From positions 186,001 to 250,000 of the forward strand of contig DATNQD010000042.1 of assembly GCA_036702865.1 (NCBI GenBank): a stretch of 64,000 nucleotides of DNA, given 5' to 3'. Made by a program: the position numbers and the translations under genes. Source of the DNA: Trichocoleus sp. GTDB taxonomy: Bacteria > Cyanobacteriota > Cyanobacteriia > Elainellales > Elainellaceae. The notes below the pieces were generated by a model. The model saw only the letters and a program-made list of their open reading frames with translations. It had not been told where the DNA came from and made no database searches. Positions 46,521 through 56,008 of this stretch are shown here, in pieces; position 1 is the stretch's first letter, and the number at the start of each line of letters is the position of its first letter.

Positions 46521-47189
46521 ATGAATGTTTCGTTACGCTCCGTCACTCTGTTCTTAATCACACTAATTCTGGGTGCTTGTGGTCAAACGCAGACCAGCAA
46601 CGCCCCCCCTGCTACGCCAACTCCCCCTCAAATCAGCGTTCCGCCCCTCTCCCGTCCAACGGCAAGCCCTTCCCCCGGCGCATCGCCTTTTCCGTCTCCA
46701 AGCGTTACGGCTGAAAAGCAAACTTATCAGGATACGAAGGGACGATTTGAGATTTCCTTCCCAAAAGGCTTTGTTTATCAAGATACTGGGAGCGGTGTCG
46801 CCTTTGTCTCTGCTGATCAAGGATTTGCTGGAGCTGTTGACTTTGGCTCTGCTCAGGGACAGAAGCTGAGTTCAGAACAGTTAGAAGCTGCCCTGAAGAC
46901 TGAGTATGAAAACCGCTTGAGCAATGTCTCCTGGCAGAAAACAGAGCGGCAGTCGGATGGCAGCATTCGTGTGGATTGGAACGGTAAAGACAAGCAGGGT
47001 AATGCTTTGGATGCTGTTAGCTTTGTCGAGCAGCGAAATGACACAATCTTTATCTTGAACTTGTTTGGCGTCAACAAGCCCTATCAAAACTATCAGCAGG
47101 ATGCAGAAACGATCGTCACTAGCTACAAAGTGAAGGCGCAGTCAAGCAGTACTGCCCCGAAGGCATCTCCTTCACCCAGCAAGCCATAA
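46521..47189 (+). CDS. Lipoprotein of unknown function
   Basis: 222 residues from the ATG at 46521 (MNVSLRSVTLFLITLILGAC). A type II signal peptide with lipobox LILGAC puts the lipidated cysteine at residue 20. A Pro/Ser-rich linker (QISVPPLSRPTASPSPGASP) precedes a domain of about 140 residues beginning YQDTKGRFEISFPKGFVYQD and holding WQKTERQSDGSIRVDWNGKD. The Y.D..GRF.I..P.gf beginning resembles the many cyanobacterial PsbP-like or DUF1795-type proteins, but I cannot name the family. Tail again Ser/Pro-rich. Confidence 0.82.
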   Translation: MNVSLRSVTLFLITLILGACGQTQTSNAPPATPTPPQISVPPLSRPTASPSPGASPFPSPSVTAEKQTYQDTKGRFEISFPKGFVYQDTGSGVAFVSADQGFAGAVDFGSAQGQKLSSEQLEAALKTEYENRLSNVSWQKTERQSDGSIRVDWNGKDKQGNALDAVSFVEQRNDTIFILNLFGVNKPYQNYQQDAETIVTSYKVKAQSSSTAPKASPSPSKP

Positions 47190-47319
47190 GAACCTTTCAG
47201 ATTCTCTCAGAACTGGAATTTAGGGAGCGATCTCTTGTGGAGTGAGCATTCTGCGATTAGAGCAAGCAAGGTGCCTCCCCCACAAGAAATCAATTCGGCT
47301 CTCTTCATAGAGCATCCGC

Positions 47320-50034
47320 TTAGCCACCGGACTGTACGTATTGTTCCGTGGAAACGATCGCTTCAGACGGATCAGAACTGGGGGCGTTGCCATTTTGTTG
47401 CGTCGGGGCAGGCACAGTGACGCCTTCTGGATTCCGGAGCTGAATCAGGCTGATGGCGCGGCTAACGCTTTCTGGCAGAATCACGACTAATCCACCAGTA
47501 GGAGCTTTATCCAGTGTTGAGTTAACGGCTTCTGTTTCATTCAGAATGACCTCAAACGGGACATCGATACCGCTCGATTCAATGCCCTGCACGATCAGCG
47601 CTGCAGCTTCTCCTCTTGGACGACCTCGGGTGTCATCATCTTCCTTGACAACAATGCGATCGAACATCTCCGCTGAGAGTTTGCCGAGCATCACGAAATC
47701 TTCATTCCGCCGATCGCCTGGCCCACCGACAACCCCAATCCGTTCCCCTGGCCAGTTCTGGACAAACCCACCCAGTGCTTGATAGCTGTGAGGGTTGTGG
47801 GCATAGTCGATCATGGCGTGGAAATTGCCCAAGTTAAACAGATTCATCCGTCCTGGCGTTTGGTTTGCCGATGCTTGGAACGTTGCCAGAGCTGCCCGGA
47901 TATGCTCAATTCGTACCCCATGCGCGAAAGCTGCCAGACTTGCTGCAAGTGCATTCGCAATCATAAAGGGAGCGCGTCCGCCCATCGTTATCGGTACATT
48001 GACTGCCTGTTCAATTCGGAGCGTCCAGTCACCCTTGAGAATTGACAAGTAACCATTTTCGTAGACTGCTGCCAACCCGCCTTGCTGCGTATGTTCCTGA
48101 ATCAGTTCGTTTTCTGGGTGCATGGAAAAATAAGCGATTTGCGCCTTGACCCGGTCTGCCATGTCAGACACGAGCGGATCATCAGCATTCAGAATGGCAT
48201 AACCATTGGGTCGGGCGGTTTCCGGCAGAATGCTCTTGAGGTGTGCCAAATCTTCCACTGTTTCAATGTCGCCAATGCCCAAATGGTCAGCTGCCACATT
48301 CAGGACAACGGCAATATCACACTCATTGAAACCTAAGCCCGATCGCAACATGCCACCCCGAGCAGTTTCCAGCACTGCCACCTGAACAGTAGGGTCATGC
48401 AGAATCACTTGAGCACTTTGGGGACCTGTGGTGTCGCCCTTCTCAACGAGATAATCTCCAATGTAGATGCCATCGGTGGTGGTATAGCCGACCAGTTCCC
48501 CGGTTTGCCGCACGATATGCGCCAGCAGACGGGTTGTCGTCGTTTTTCCATTTGTGCCTGTGATTGCCAAAATTGGAATCCGCGAGGGCGTTCCTGCCGG
48601 AAAGAGCATGTCCATCACGGGTTCTGCCACATTACGCGGAATGCCTTCACTGGGGCAGAAATGCATTCTGAAGCCCGGAGCCGCATTCACTTCAACAATC
48701 ACACCATCTACCTCGTGCAGGGGACGAGAAATATCTGAGGTGACGACATCGATTCCAGCAATATCCAAGCCGATAATTTTGGCGACTCGCTGAGCTAGCC
48801 AGATATTTTCTGGGTGAATTTCATCAGTGCGATCGATCGCAATGCCCCCCGTACTCAAATTCGCTGTTGCCCGCAAATAGCAAATTTCTCCTGGAGGCAG
48901 GATAGTTTCTAACTCGTAGTTCTGGCGCTCCAGCAGTTCCCAGGAGGTGCGATCGAGTTCAATGCGAGTGAGGATGTTATCATGCCCTTCCCCGCGACGC
49001 GGATCTCGGTTCGTTTCCTCAATCAGTTCTGCGATCGTGGATTTACCATCTCCGACAACATGGGCAGGCACCCGCTCCGCTACGGCTACGACTTTGCCAT
49101 TCACCACCAAAACTCGGTGGTCGCGCCCAGTATAGAATCGCTCAACGATAACGCCCTTAGAGATTCCCTTCGCCGCATCGTAGGCTTCTTCCGCCAGATT
49201 CCAATCGTTGATATTGATGGTGATCCCGCGTCCATGATTGCCATCCAGGGGCTTAATCACGATCGGGTAGCCACCGACATCCTCGATCGACTGCTCTAGT
49301 TCATCCAGGTAGTAAATTACTGTGCCACGTGGAACAGGAACGCCTGCATCTCGCAAGATCCGCTTTGTGCCTTCTTTATCGCAGGCAAGCTCAACGCCCA
49401 AAATACCCGTCTGGCTACTTAGCGTTGCCTGAATTCGCTTCTGGTAAACTCCATACCCAAATTGAATCATGGCTCTGGTGCTGAGTGCTGCCCAAGGAAT
49501 TCCCCTTTGCTCTGCTTCTCGCACAATATTTTCAGTGCTAGGACCAAGAGACGCTTGTGCTATAAAATCGCGCAGGTCTGCCAGGTCTTGCTCTAATTCA
49601 GCTTTTGGATAGTGCCCAGTATCGATGATGCTTTGGCACAGCCGCAGGGCTGCTCTCGCGGCATAGCGTCCGGCTTGCTCATCGACATACTCAAATACAA
49701 CTTGATAGGTTCCTGGTGTCACAGTCTCGCGGGTTCGTCCAAACCCAACCGGCGTTCCAGCCAGTGTTTGTAGTTCTAGGGCAACATGTTCGATGATATG
49801 TCCCATCATGGTGCCTTCCTGGACTCGGCTCAGGAAACCTCCTCGGCAGCCAGGAGAACAAAAATGTTCGATTAAGCTGGGTAATGCCTCAACGAGCCCT
49901 TCATAAAAGCCTGGAATTTGGTTGCTTGGCGTTTCCGCTAGATCCTCAAGGTCAAGACGCGCAACAATGAGTTTCTTATATCGAATGCTCCAGTAGTTTG
50001 GACCGCGCAGCGTGAGAGTTTTGAGGATTTTCAT
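47320..50034 (-). CDS. cphA: Cyanophycin synthetase
   Basis: Makes the nitrogen-storage polymer multi-L-arginyl-poly-L-aspartate. 904 residues. N-terminal domain (MKILKTLTLRGPNYWSIRYK), ATP-grasp domain with GYPIVIKPLDGNHGRGITIN and VDGVIVEVNAAPGFRMH, and a C-terminal Mur-ligase-like domain with P-loop ILAITGTNGKTTTTRLLAHI, AVLETARGGMLRSGLGFNEC and IDYAHNPHSYQALG. Length matches CphA1 of other cyanobacteria (about 870-900). It lies 323 nt downstream of cphB on the same strand. Confidence 0.97.
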   Translation of the reverse strand: MKILKTLTLRGPNYWSIRYKKLIVARLDLEDLAETPSNQIPGFYEGLVEALPSLIEHFCSPGCRGGFLSRVQEGTMMGHIIEHVALELQTLAGTPVGFGRTRETVTPGTYQVVFEYVDEQAGRYAARAALRLCQSIIDTGHYPKAELEQDLADLRDFIAQASLGPSTENIVREAEQRGIPWAALSTRAMIQFGYGVYQKRIQATLSSQTGILGVELACDKEGTKRILRDAGVPVPRGTVIYYLDELEQSIEDVGGYPIVIKPLDGNHGRGITININDWNLAEEAYDAAKGISKGVIVERFYTGRDHRVLVVNGKVVAVAERVPAHVVGDGKSTIAELIEETNRDPRRGEGHDNILTRIELDRTSWELLERQNYELETILPPGEICYLRATANLSTGGIAIDRTDEIHPENIWLAQRVAKIIGLDIAGIDVVTSDISRPLHEVDGVIVEVNAAPGFRMHFCPSEGIPRNVAEPVMDMLFPAGTPSRIPILAITGTNGKTTTTRLLAHIVRQTGELVGYTTTDGIYIGDYLVEKGDTTGPQSAQVILHDPTVQVAVLETARGGMLRSGLGFNECDIAVVLNVAADHLGIGDIETVEDLAHLKSILPETARPNGYAILNADDPLVSDMADRVKAQIAYFSMHPENELIQEHTQQGGLAAVYENGYLSILKGDWTLRIEQAVNVPITMGGRAPFMIANALAASLAAFAHGVRIEHIRAALATFQASANQTPGRMNLFNLGNFHAMIDYAHNPHSYQALGGFVQNWPGERIGVVGGPGDRRNEDFVMLGKLSAEMFDRIVVKEDDDTRGRPRGEAAALIVQGIESSGIDVPFEVILNETEAVNSTLDKAPTGGLVVILPESVSRAISLIQLRNPEGVTVPAPTQQNGNAPSSDPSEAIVSTEQYVQSGG

Positions 50035-50357
50035 ATACAGGGCTCAGGAGTCGTTTGGCGTTGGGCAAAGATGGAACACTAGTCTAGTCTTGGGCTTAGA
50101 AAGACGATAAACCGTTCGCTATGAACAGTTTTTTGACAGAATGAGTCAAGTTAGGAGTGGAAACATCAGGAATACTGAAGGAGTGCTGCCTCAACCGAAA
50201 AAACTACTTTCAACGTATCTCGAAATAAAGGCATTTTTGATGCTGCAACGGGTAGCATGACTGGATTTTTTTGAGCTTTTTGAAATCTTTTGCAGATTGA
50301 AGCTGAAAAACTGGGATTTGGCTAAACCCGAATTATCCTGTTTGAATTTCCCTCACC
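50035..50357. other. cphB-cphA intergenic region
   Basis: 323 nt between cphB and cphA, AT-rich. I looked for an NtcA site (GTA-N8-TAC) and found only an imperfect one (GTATCTCGAAATAA near 50217), so nitrogen control by NtcA cannot be claimed. No terminator hairpin with T-run seen. Confidence 0.4.
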
Positions 50358-51212
50358 TTAGCGACTGGGCGAGACAACCTGCCGTTTGTAGACATCAAAT
50401 CGATCGCCATGACTGAGGATATGCAGTTTCAGGTTGTGGATACTGATTGGATCGGTTGCCTCAATATGAGCATAGTTGGTGTGAGAAACCTGTCCGGGAT
50501 CAACTACTGTGACTGCCCCCTTGCCAAGAACCTGAAAAGTGCCGTTGTGCTCGAACATTGCGCAAGTATCTTCATCAATGCCGAGCGCCAGTTTATCGGT
50601 GTTGGAAGCCACTGCACTCAACAGCCTTGCCATGCGATTTCGGTTATGGAAATGCTGATCCACAATGACTTCTGGAACAATGCCCAAACCAGTTGTCATA
50701 TCAACCAGCGATCGATTGGGTGATTCGCCACTGCCGCCGCCTGCAATCATTTGTTGACCCATCACTGCTGCTCCGGCACTGGTTCCTGCCAGGGTAATTT
50801 CGCCCAGCTGTGCCCGTATCCGAACTCGATTCATGATGGTTGTATCGGACAGTAGCCCACAGAGGCGCAGTTGGTCTCCCCCAGTCAAAAAAACGCCAGT
50901 GCAGTCTTCAACAAACGCTTGCCAAACCGGATCCTCACCCTGTTCCCGCTCGCGGATGTCGATGACCTCGATCGCCTTAGCGCCCATCTCGTTAAATATT
51001 TCTTGGTAGCGAGTGCCAATTGCAGCAGGCTCACGCGACGCAGACGGAACAATCGCAATTCGAGCATCAGTCCCTCCCGATCGCTGGAAGAAGGTCTGCA
51101 GAATTTGTCTTCCGTGAATTTTGTCTTCGGCTCCGCCAATAATCATGACGGCAGTGGTGTTGCTAGACTGAGGCATCCTTTGTTGCAGGAATTTAGGGTT
51201 TAGTTGCAGCAT
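50358..51212 (-). CDS. cphB: Cyanophycinase
   Basis: Exopeptidase of family S51 that cuts cyanophycin to beta-Asp-Arg dipeptides. The ATG at 51212 (MLQLNPKFLQQRMPQ) gives 284 residues and resembles the N-terminus of known CphB proteins; ATGs at 51284 and 51176 are also in frame. Motifs: VMIIGGAEDKIHGRQILQTF, IVPSASREPAAIGTRYQEIF, FLTGGDQLRLCGLLSDT, the nucleophile serine in LAGTSAGAAVMG and VDQHFHNRNRMARLLSAVA, GIDEDTCAMFE. It precedes cphA in the classical cyanobacterial order cphB-cphA. Confidence 0.96.
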   Translation of the reverse strand: MLQLNPKFLQQRMPQSSNTTAVMIIGGAEDKIHGRQILQTFFQRSGGTDARIAIVPSASREPAAIGTRYQEIFNEMGAKAIEVIDIREREQGEDPVWQAFVEDCTGVFLTGGDQLRLCGLLSDTTIMNRVRIRAQLGEITLAGTSAGAAVMGQQMIAGGGSGESPNRSLVDMTTGLGIVPEVIVDQHFHNRNRMARLLSAVASNTDKLALGIDEDTCAMFEHNGTFQVLGKGAVTVVDPGQVSHTNYAHIEATDPISIHNLKLHILSHGDRFDVYKRQVVSPSR

Positions 51213-51795
51213 CTTATCGCTTCTGGGCATCCACTGAGTTAACCGCTCCAGTAGCTTCATGAACGAGATGCTTTGCTGATTCATCCACTTGCCTGCTCAT
51301 GATTGGACAATGCTGGCTCTATGCTTCAGCTTCCAGAGACGATTTTTCTACTTTCCTAAATATTTTAGGAGAGTCTGCTTCTCTGAATCCGATTCGCCAG
51401 TCATGACTGGGGCTGCTTGCGGTTTCTAGCTCAGTATTCCATATTCTAAGACGGATCTCCGAAATCGATAACCTGCGCTTAGTCCCCTCTGCCAGAGAAT
51501 AGCGACTGAGACGATCAAGAACTGTGTCAGGCTTTACGACTTGAGTGAGCCAGTTGGAGAGAGGGCTGCGATCGGTTGTCCTTGGAAATAACAAGGGCTT
51601 GAGTCAGCAGGATGGGACAGGTCACAGGATTGATGGTTGAATGACGCGATGTCCAACTCAACGATTAGAAACTCTCTAGCCTTTGCTGAGTAAACATCTT
51701 GCCGGATAAGAGCGATCAAGAGCGTGAATTTGGTTGCTTAATTGTGACAGACTAATAATTGTGTAGTTTCTTTACATCAAGGCGTCCTGCAGACC
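51213..51795. other. Divergent region cphB / prenyltransferase
   Basis: About 580 nt. Contains an unconvincing minus-strand frame (51319-51594, TTG start) of 91 codons that I do not accept as a gene. It must hold the promoters of cphB and the prenyltransferase gene. No RNA gene or clear NtcA box recognised. Confidence 0.4.
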
Positions 51796-52680
51796 ATGCT
51801 GACTCAGCCTCAACCCTCAACAGAGCCAACCTGGATAACGATCGTGCGTCTCTTGCGGTGGGATAAGCCTGCTGGACGACTGATTTTGATGATTCCGGCA
51901 CTCTGGGCAGTGGTGCTGGCAACCCAGGGAAAGCCACCGCTTTTGCTTTTTAGCATCATTGTATTTGGCAGTCTTGCGACCAGTGCTGCCGGATGTGTTG
52001 CTAATGACCTCTGGGATCGAGACATTGACCCTCACGTCAGCCGAACGCGCAACCGTCCCTTAGCTTCGCGGGCGCTCTCTATCAAAACAGGTATTGGGGT
52101 CATGCTGGTTGCTTTTGCCTGTGCCTGGGGGCTTGCTTCCTACCTCAACTGGTTTAGCTTTTGCCTCTGCGTTGCAGCAATTCCATTTATTTTGTTTTAC
52201 CCGTTGGCAAAGCGAGTTTTTCCTGTCCCTCAATTGGTGCTGTCCCTTGCCTGGGGCTTTGGGGTACTTATTAGCTGGAGTGCGGTCACTGCAAATTTAG
52301 AACCAGCAACATGGCTGCTTTGGGGGGCAACTGTCCTTTGGACATTAGGATTTGACACCGTGTATGCACTAGCCGATCGGGAAGACGATGAGCGAATTGG
52401 TATCAACTCCAGTGCTCGCTTTTTTGGTCGCTATACGCCTCTGGCGATCGGTCTCTTCTTCGCTGGTACGATTGGCTTATTAGCAGCGATCGGCGTCGTT
52501 CTTTCCCTAACCGGATGGTTCTGGCTCACGTTAATTATTGCAGCAGTAGCTTGGTTCTGGCAGTATCTTCAACTGCGTCCTCAACGCCCTGATCCCAGTA
52601 TCTACGGTCGCGTGTTTCGTCAGAATGTTTGGATTGGGTTTATTCTGCTAGCAGGATTAGAGCTGGGTGCATTGTTTTAG
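51796..52680 (+). CDS. 4-hydroxybenzoate polyprenyltransferase (plastoquinone synthesis)
   Basis: UbiA-family membrane enzyme that attaches a solanesyl-type chain to 4-hydroxybenzoate, the early step of cyanobacterial plastoquinone synthesis. 294 residues, about eight TM helices. The two aspartate motifs are GCVANDLWDRDIDPHVSRTR and DTVYALADREDDERIGINS. First helix begins WDKPAGRLILMIPALWAVVL. The plastoquinone role follows from family knowledge; a different aromatic acceptor cannot be excluded. ATG start. Confidence 0.9.
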   Translation: MLTQPQPSTEPTWITIVRLLRWDKPAGRLILMIPALWAVVLATQGKPPLLLFSIIVFGSLATSAAGCVANDLWDRDIDPHVSRTRNRPLASRALSIKTGIGVMLVAFACAWGLASYLNWFSFCLCVAAIPFILFYPLAKRVFPVPQLVLSLAWGFGVLISWSAVTANLEPATWLLWGATVLWTLGFDTVYALADREDDERIGINSSARFFGRYTPLAIGLFFAGTIGLLAAIGVVLSLTGWFWLTLIIAAVAWFWQYLQLRPQRPDPSIYGRVFRQNVWIGFILLAGLELGALF

Positions 52681-52933
52681 TATCAGGTTTTAGCGCCAGG
52701 TTCTAGCTCTAGCATTCGAGGATGGGTGTTTTAGCCCAGCAAACGAGATCAGGCAAAAGTTTGAAGAATCGCTAACGCACTCGGTTCGATCGCCAATCTG
52801 GGTCTAGCCTTAAAGGTAGATGGACGATCATCGCCCTGAACTCCCACCTTGGGTTAGCAGCGTGAGGTAGAAGCGATCGATCCTCCTGTCGGATGTGCTG
52901 AATTTGCATAAGCAGGCAGAGAGGTGAAGTTTG

Positions 52934-53614
52934 ATGAAGCATTTTCGTAATCGCATTGAAGCCGGGCAACTGCTGGCAGTTCAACTCCAGGAATATGTCG
53001 GGCACCCTGATGTTTTGGTTCTTGCTTTGCCGCGTGGGGGTGTGCCCGTTGCCTACGAAATTGCCAAAGTGCTACAGGCTCCTCTTGATCTCTGCTTAGT
53101 GCGAAAATTGGGAGTTCCAACGCAGCCTGAGCTTGCCATGGGAGCAATTGCCTCTGGGGGAGTCATGGTTTTGAATGAGGGAGTTCTGCAATCGCTGCAT
53201 ATCTCTCAAGATGCCTTGACAGAAGTGGCGGCGCAGGAACAACAAGAATTGAAACGGCGCGATCGAGCATATCGGGGAGAACAGCCTTTTCCAGATTTGC
53301 GGGATCGGAGCTTAATTGTTGTGGATGACGGGATTGCCACAGGTTCAACCATGCGAGCCGCTGTCACTGCCCTTCGCACCCATCAACCTAAGCAAATCAT
53401 TATTGCTGTGCCTGTCGCACCGCCGCAAATTGATCAGATGTTCCAGGCAGTTGCCGATCGCGTTGTTTGCTTAATTCAGCCCGATTCACTCTCTTCAATT
53501 GGGATGTGGTACGACGATTTTTCTCAAACAGACGATGATGAAGTCAGAGAACTTTTGCAGCGATCGAGGCAAGAAATGGTTGACAAAAAATCAAGCTGTG
53601 AAATTTCTGGATAA
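52934..53614 (+). CDS. Phosphoribosyltransferase family protein
   Basis: 226 residues, ATG at 52934 with GAGGTGA upstream at good spacing (a TTG just before is the frame opening). The PRPP-binding loop is LIVVDDGIATGSTMRAAVTA at about 136-155. The N-terminus FRNRIEAGQLLAVQLQEYVG, LALPRGGVPVAYEIAKVLQA and LDLCLVRKLGVPTQPELAMG match the ComF-unrelated, often stand-alone PRTases of cyanobacteria; a C-terminal hydrolase domain found in some relatives is absent. Substrate unknown. Confidence 0.87.
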   Translation: MKHFRNRIEAGQLLAVQLQEYVGHPDVLVLALPRGGVPVAYEIAKVLQAPLDLCLVRKLGVPTQPELAMGAIASGGVMVLNEGVLQSLHISQDALTEVAAQEQQELKRRDRAYRGEQPFPDLRDRSLIVVDDGIATGSTMRAAVTALRTHQPKQIIIAVPVAPPQIDQMFQAVADRVVCLIQPDSLSSIGMWYDDFSQTDDDEVRELLQRSRQEMVDKKSSCEISG

Positions 53615-53714
53615 GAATCAAAACAGTATCGAAAACAAAGATAAAGATTGAGGAGCGAATTGCTTTAGCTGAGATAAACTAAGGGCAAAGAATTTAGGTT
53701 GAGTTGTAAAAAAG

Positions 53715-54050
53715 ATGTCTGAATTTCAAGATTTTTTGAAGCGAAAGTTTGCCTACGTTGCAATTGGCGAATTTAAGCCTGGAAAATTTGATGAAGCTTG
53801 TAGCCTTTATGAAGAAGCCATTTCAACTTATGGCGATGGGTTTGAGGGAACTTACCTGCTGCAAGAACCTGGAACCGATCGGGGGATTTCAATTATTTTT
53901 TGGGATAGTGCTTCTGATATGGAAGCAAATCGATCGGAAGTGCATGAAACAATCTTAAAGAAAATGGCTCCACTATTTGCGAAGCCACCCGAAACAGGGT
54001 TCTATGAAGTAGTTTGTGATGTGCAAATCCCTGAGAAGTCAGAGTCTTGA
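53715..54050 (+). CDS. Small protein, possible dimeric alpha/beta barrel
   Basis: 111 residues. The layout YVAIGEFKPGKFDEACSLYE, TYLLQEPGTDRGISIIFWDS and VHETILKKMAPLFAKPPETG alternates strand-helix-strand-strand-helix-strand, as in ferredoxin-like dimeric barrels (ABM-like). The function is not known. Its codon use and AT content are a little richer in A/T than the neighbours. A terminator hairpin follows at 54155. Confidence 0.7.
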   Translation: MSEFQDFLKRKFAYVAIGEFKPGKFDEACSLYEEAISTYGDGFEGTYLLQEPGTDRGISIIFWDSASDMEANRSEVHETILKKMAPLFAKPPETGFYEVVCDVQIPEKSES

Positions 54051-54154
54051 ATCACTTCTCAAGAAATAAATCTTGCTGTGATTAAAAAGCTGAATTCCAG
54101 GTAAAAACAAACAATTAAATTGTTTATCTCAGAAAAATTTCTCATATCACAAAA

Positions 54155-54176
54155 GGCAGGTCTTCGATTACCTGCC
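54155..54176. terminator. Bidirectional terminator hairpin
   Basis: A 7-bp perfect stem GGCAGGT/ACCTGCC (54155-54161, 54170-54176, loop 8). On the plus strand TCTCATTTT follows, on the minus strand TTTTGTG. It stands between the convergent 111-residue gene and the YkvA gene and can serve both. Confidence 0.75.
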
Positions 54177-54228
54177 TCTCATTTTGATGAATATAGGTGA
54201 ATATGATTGTTCTGAATCAAGCAGTGAA

Positions 54229-54525
54229 CTATTCCACTTTTACAGCATTGACATCAACTGGACTATCTGCCTGGGCAACAGTGGTTTGAGATGTTTCCTC
54301 TTTACTCGATTTGACGCGATCGATCAGGAGTTGTGATACTTCAGAAACCAGCAAACTGATGATGACAACATCATCTAACTGTCCAATTAGGGGAATGAAG
54401 TCGGGTAGAAAGTCGAAGGGCATCAGCAGATAAGCCATCGTTCCGAGAACGACCCACCAGCGATACTTTGGATTGCGAATTGCGCTGCGATACCAATCGT
54501 AAACAGACTGTAGCGGATTACTCAT
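54229..54525 (-). CDS. YkvA-like DUF1232 membrane protein
   Basis: 98 residues from the ATG at 54525, which has AGGGGAG about 9 nt upstream; the upstream frame to 54666 lacks support. DUF1232 signature YLLMPFDFLPDFIPLIGQLD (residues about 32-51), with a following helix VVIISLLVSEVSQLLIDRVK. One or two TM segments. These small proteins are widespread; their role is unknown. The Thr/Gln/Val-rich tail is not conserved. Confidence 0.85.
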   Translation of the reverse strand: MSNPLQSVYDWYRSAIRNPKYRWWVVLGTMAYLLMPFDFLPDFIPLIGQLDDVVIISLLVSEVSQLLIDRVKSSKEETSQTTVAQADSPVDVNAVKVE

Positions 54526-54687
54526 TGGATGTTCTCCCCTTGGCTTACCTTTATATTCTGTCAAGCTTTCTCGTTCTAAGAGATTCCCTTTTAGACTGGA
54601 AAACCGATCGTCCTTAGGGCAGAAAACCGTCGCGATTAAGCATAGAGCATGGAAGCAAAGAAGCAAATGGAAGTGGAGTGATGCTGC

Positions 54688-55953
54688 TCAACCCTGCCCC
54701 CGCATTGCCAGCAGAGCTGTTCCATAAGCGGCTTCTGTCTGGATCGATCGCCTGACTGGAACTCCCAAATGGCGCGATCGAATTGCCGCCCAAGTTTCAT
54801 TTTTTGCCCCTCCTCCGGCTGTGTAAACGCACTGAAGCGGCGTTGCGCCTCGTTTCTGCAGTAATTGATATCCCTGTGCCTCAATTCGAGCCATGCTTTC
54901 GAGTAAGCCATGCAGGAACTCGACTGGGCGATCGGGTCGGGGTTTGAGCTGGGGAAGCAGCTGGGGATCATTGACTGGAAAACGCTCTCCTGGTTTGAGC
55001 AGAGGGTAATAGTGAAGTAGGCTCTCCTGGTTAGGATCAATCTGCTGACTTAAGGCAGCCAGCTCTGCCCGACTGAAAAAGTGCTGCAAGACTGCCCCCC
55101 CTGTGTTGGAAGCTCCGCCAACTAACCACAGATTGCCGAAGCGATGGCTGTAAATGCCGTGAGATGCATCATCAACCCTCGTTTCGCTCAACAGCTTGAG
55201 TACCAGCGTCGAACCGAGAGAAGTCACTGCTTCCCCTGGAGCCTGCACTCCGCTTGCCAGAAATGCCGCAATACTATCGGTCGTGCCTGCACAGATGAGA
55301 CAGGTTTGGGGCAAACCCAGACGATCGGCACATTCAGTCATAATCGGCGCGATCGGGGTTCCGGGAACCAAAACCTGTGGCAGATGGAAACCACCGGGCA
55401 AATTGTCCATCCAATCGGGGTAGCGCAGTGCTTCCACGTCATAGCCCAACTTCAGGGCATTGTGATAGTCGCTGATCCCCAGCTTTCCATGCAGCAAAAA
55501 CGAAAGCCAATCAGCCTGGTGAAGAAAAAAGGCATGAGCGATGTGGGATGAAGGATGAGAGCCGATTTGATTTGCCCACCAGAGAAGCTTGGCGAGGCTG
55601 GAGGTAGCACTGACAACGGTGTGATTGGCTGGAGCGATCGATTTTACCCAGTCCAGCACTGCTGCCCCCCGATCGTTGTTGTAAAAAAGGGGTTGGTCGA
55701 GCGGGTTCCCTGCGGCATCACAAAGCAAAACTGTCGAAGACGTGCCATTGATTGCGATCGAGCGAATTTGCTGCTTCAGTTCTTGAGGAATTTGCGCGAT
55801 TAGACCAAACAAAGTATCTCGCCATAAGATTGCCCAATCGAATGATTCAGCCGGAAATGCAACATTTGCTGTCGCCCAAACTTGCCCCTCCGAATCGATC
55901 GCCACTGCCCTCGCCCCAGAAGTTCCAAAATCAATTCCCAGGTAATAATCCAT
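54688..55953 (-). CDS. FGGY-family carbohydrate kinase
   Basis: 421 residues, shorter than the usual 480-500 of xylulokinases. Domain I: YYLGIDFGTSGARAVAIDSE (phosphate 1) and INGTSSTVLLCD; substrate region YNNDRGAAVLDWVKS; domain II: ICAGTTDSIAAFLASGV, GEAVTSLGSTLVLKLLSE and the C-terminal CVYTAGGGAKNETWAAIRSR. Short relatives in cyanobacteria and plants have been described as D-ribulose kinases rather than xylulokinases; which applies here is inference. It lies 55 nt downstream of the SGNH hydrolase gene on the same strand. Confidence 0.87.
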   Translation of the reverse strand: MDYYLGIDFGTSGARAVAIDSEGQVWATANVAFPAESFDWAILWRDTLFGLIAQIPQELKQQIRSIAINGTSSTVLLCDAAGNPLDQPLFYNNDRGAAVLDWVKSIAPANHTVVSATSSLAKLLWWANQIGSHPSSHIAHAFFLHQADWLSFLLHGKLGISDYHNALKLGYDVEALRYPDWMDNLPGGFHLPQVLVPGTPIAPIMTECADRLGLPQTCLICAGTTDSIAAFLASGVQAPGEAVTSLGSTLVLKLLSETRVDDASHGIYSHRFGNLWLVGGASNTGGAVLQHFFSRAELAALSQQIDPNQESLLHYYPLLKPGERFPVNDPQLLPQLKPRPDRPVEFLHGLLESMARIEAQGYQLLQKRGATPLQCVYTAGGGAKNETWAAIRSRHLGVPVRRSIQTEAAYGTALLAMRGQG

Positions 55954-56008
55954 CCCTTATCCCTCTCTGCCTCTCTGCGTTCCCCTGTCTTCTCCTAAAT
56001 TCTTTTTC

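Noticed and set aside
50217-50230. Imperfect NtcA-like box upstream of cphA
   Set aside because: GTATCTCGAAATAA lacks the final TAC half and is not placed against a -10 element.
51319-51594. 91-codon minus-strand frame upstream of cphB
   Set aside because: TTG start without ribosome site, no recognisable motif, and residue pattern not convincing.
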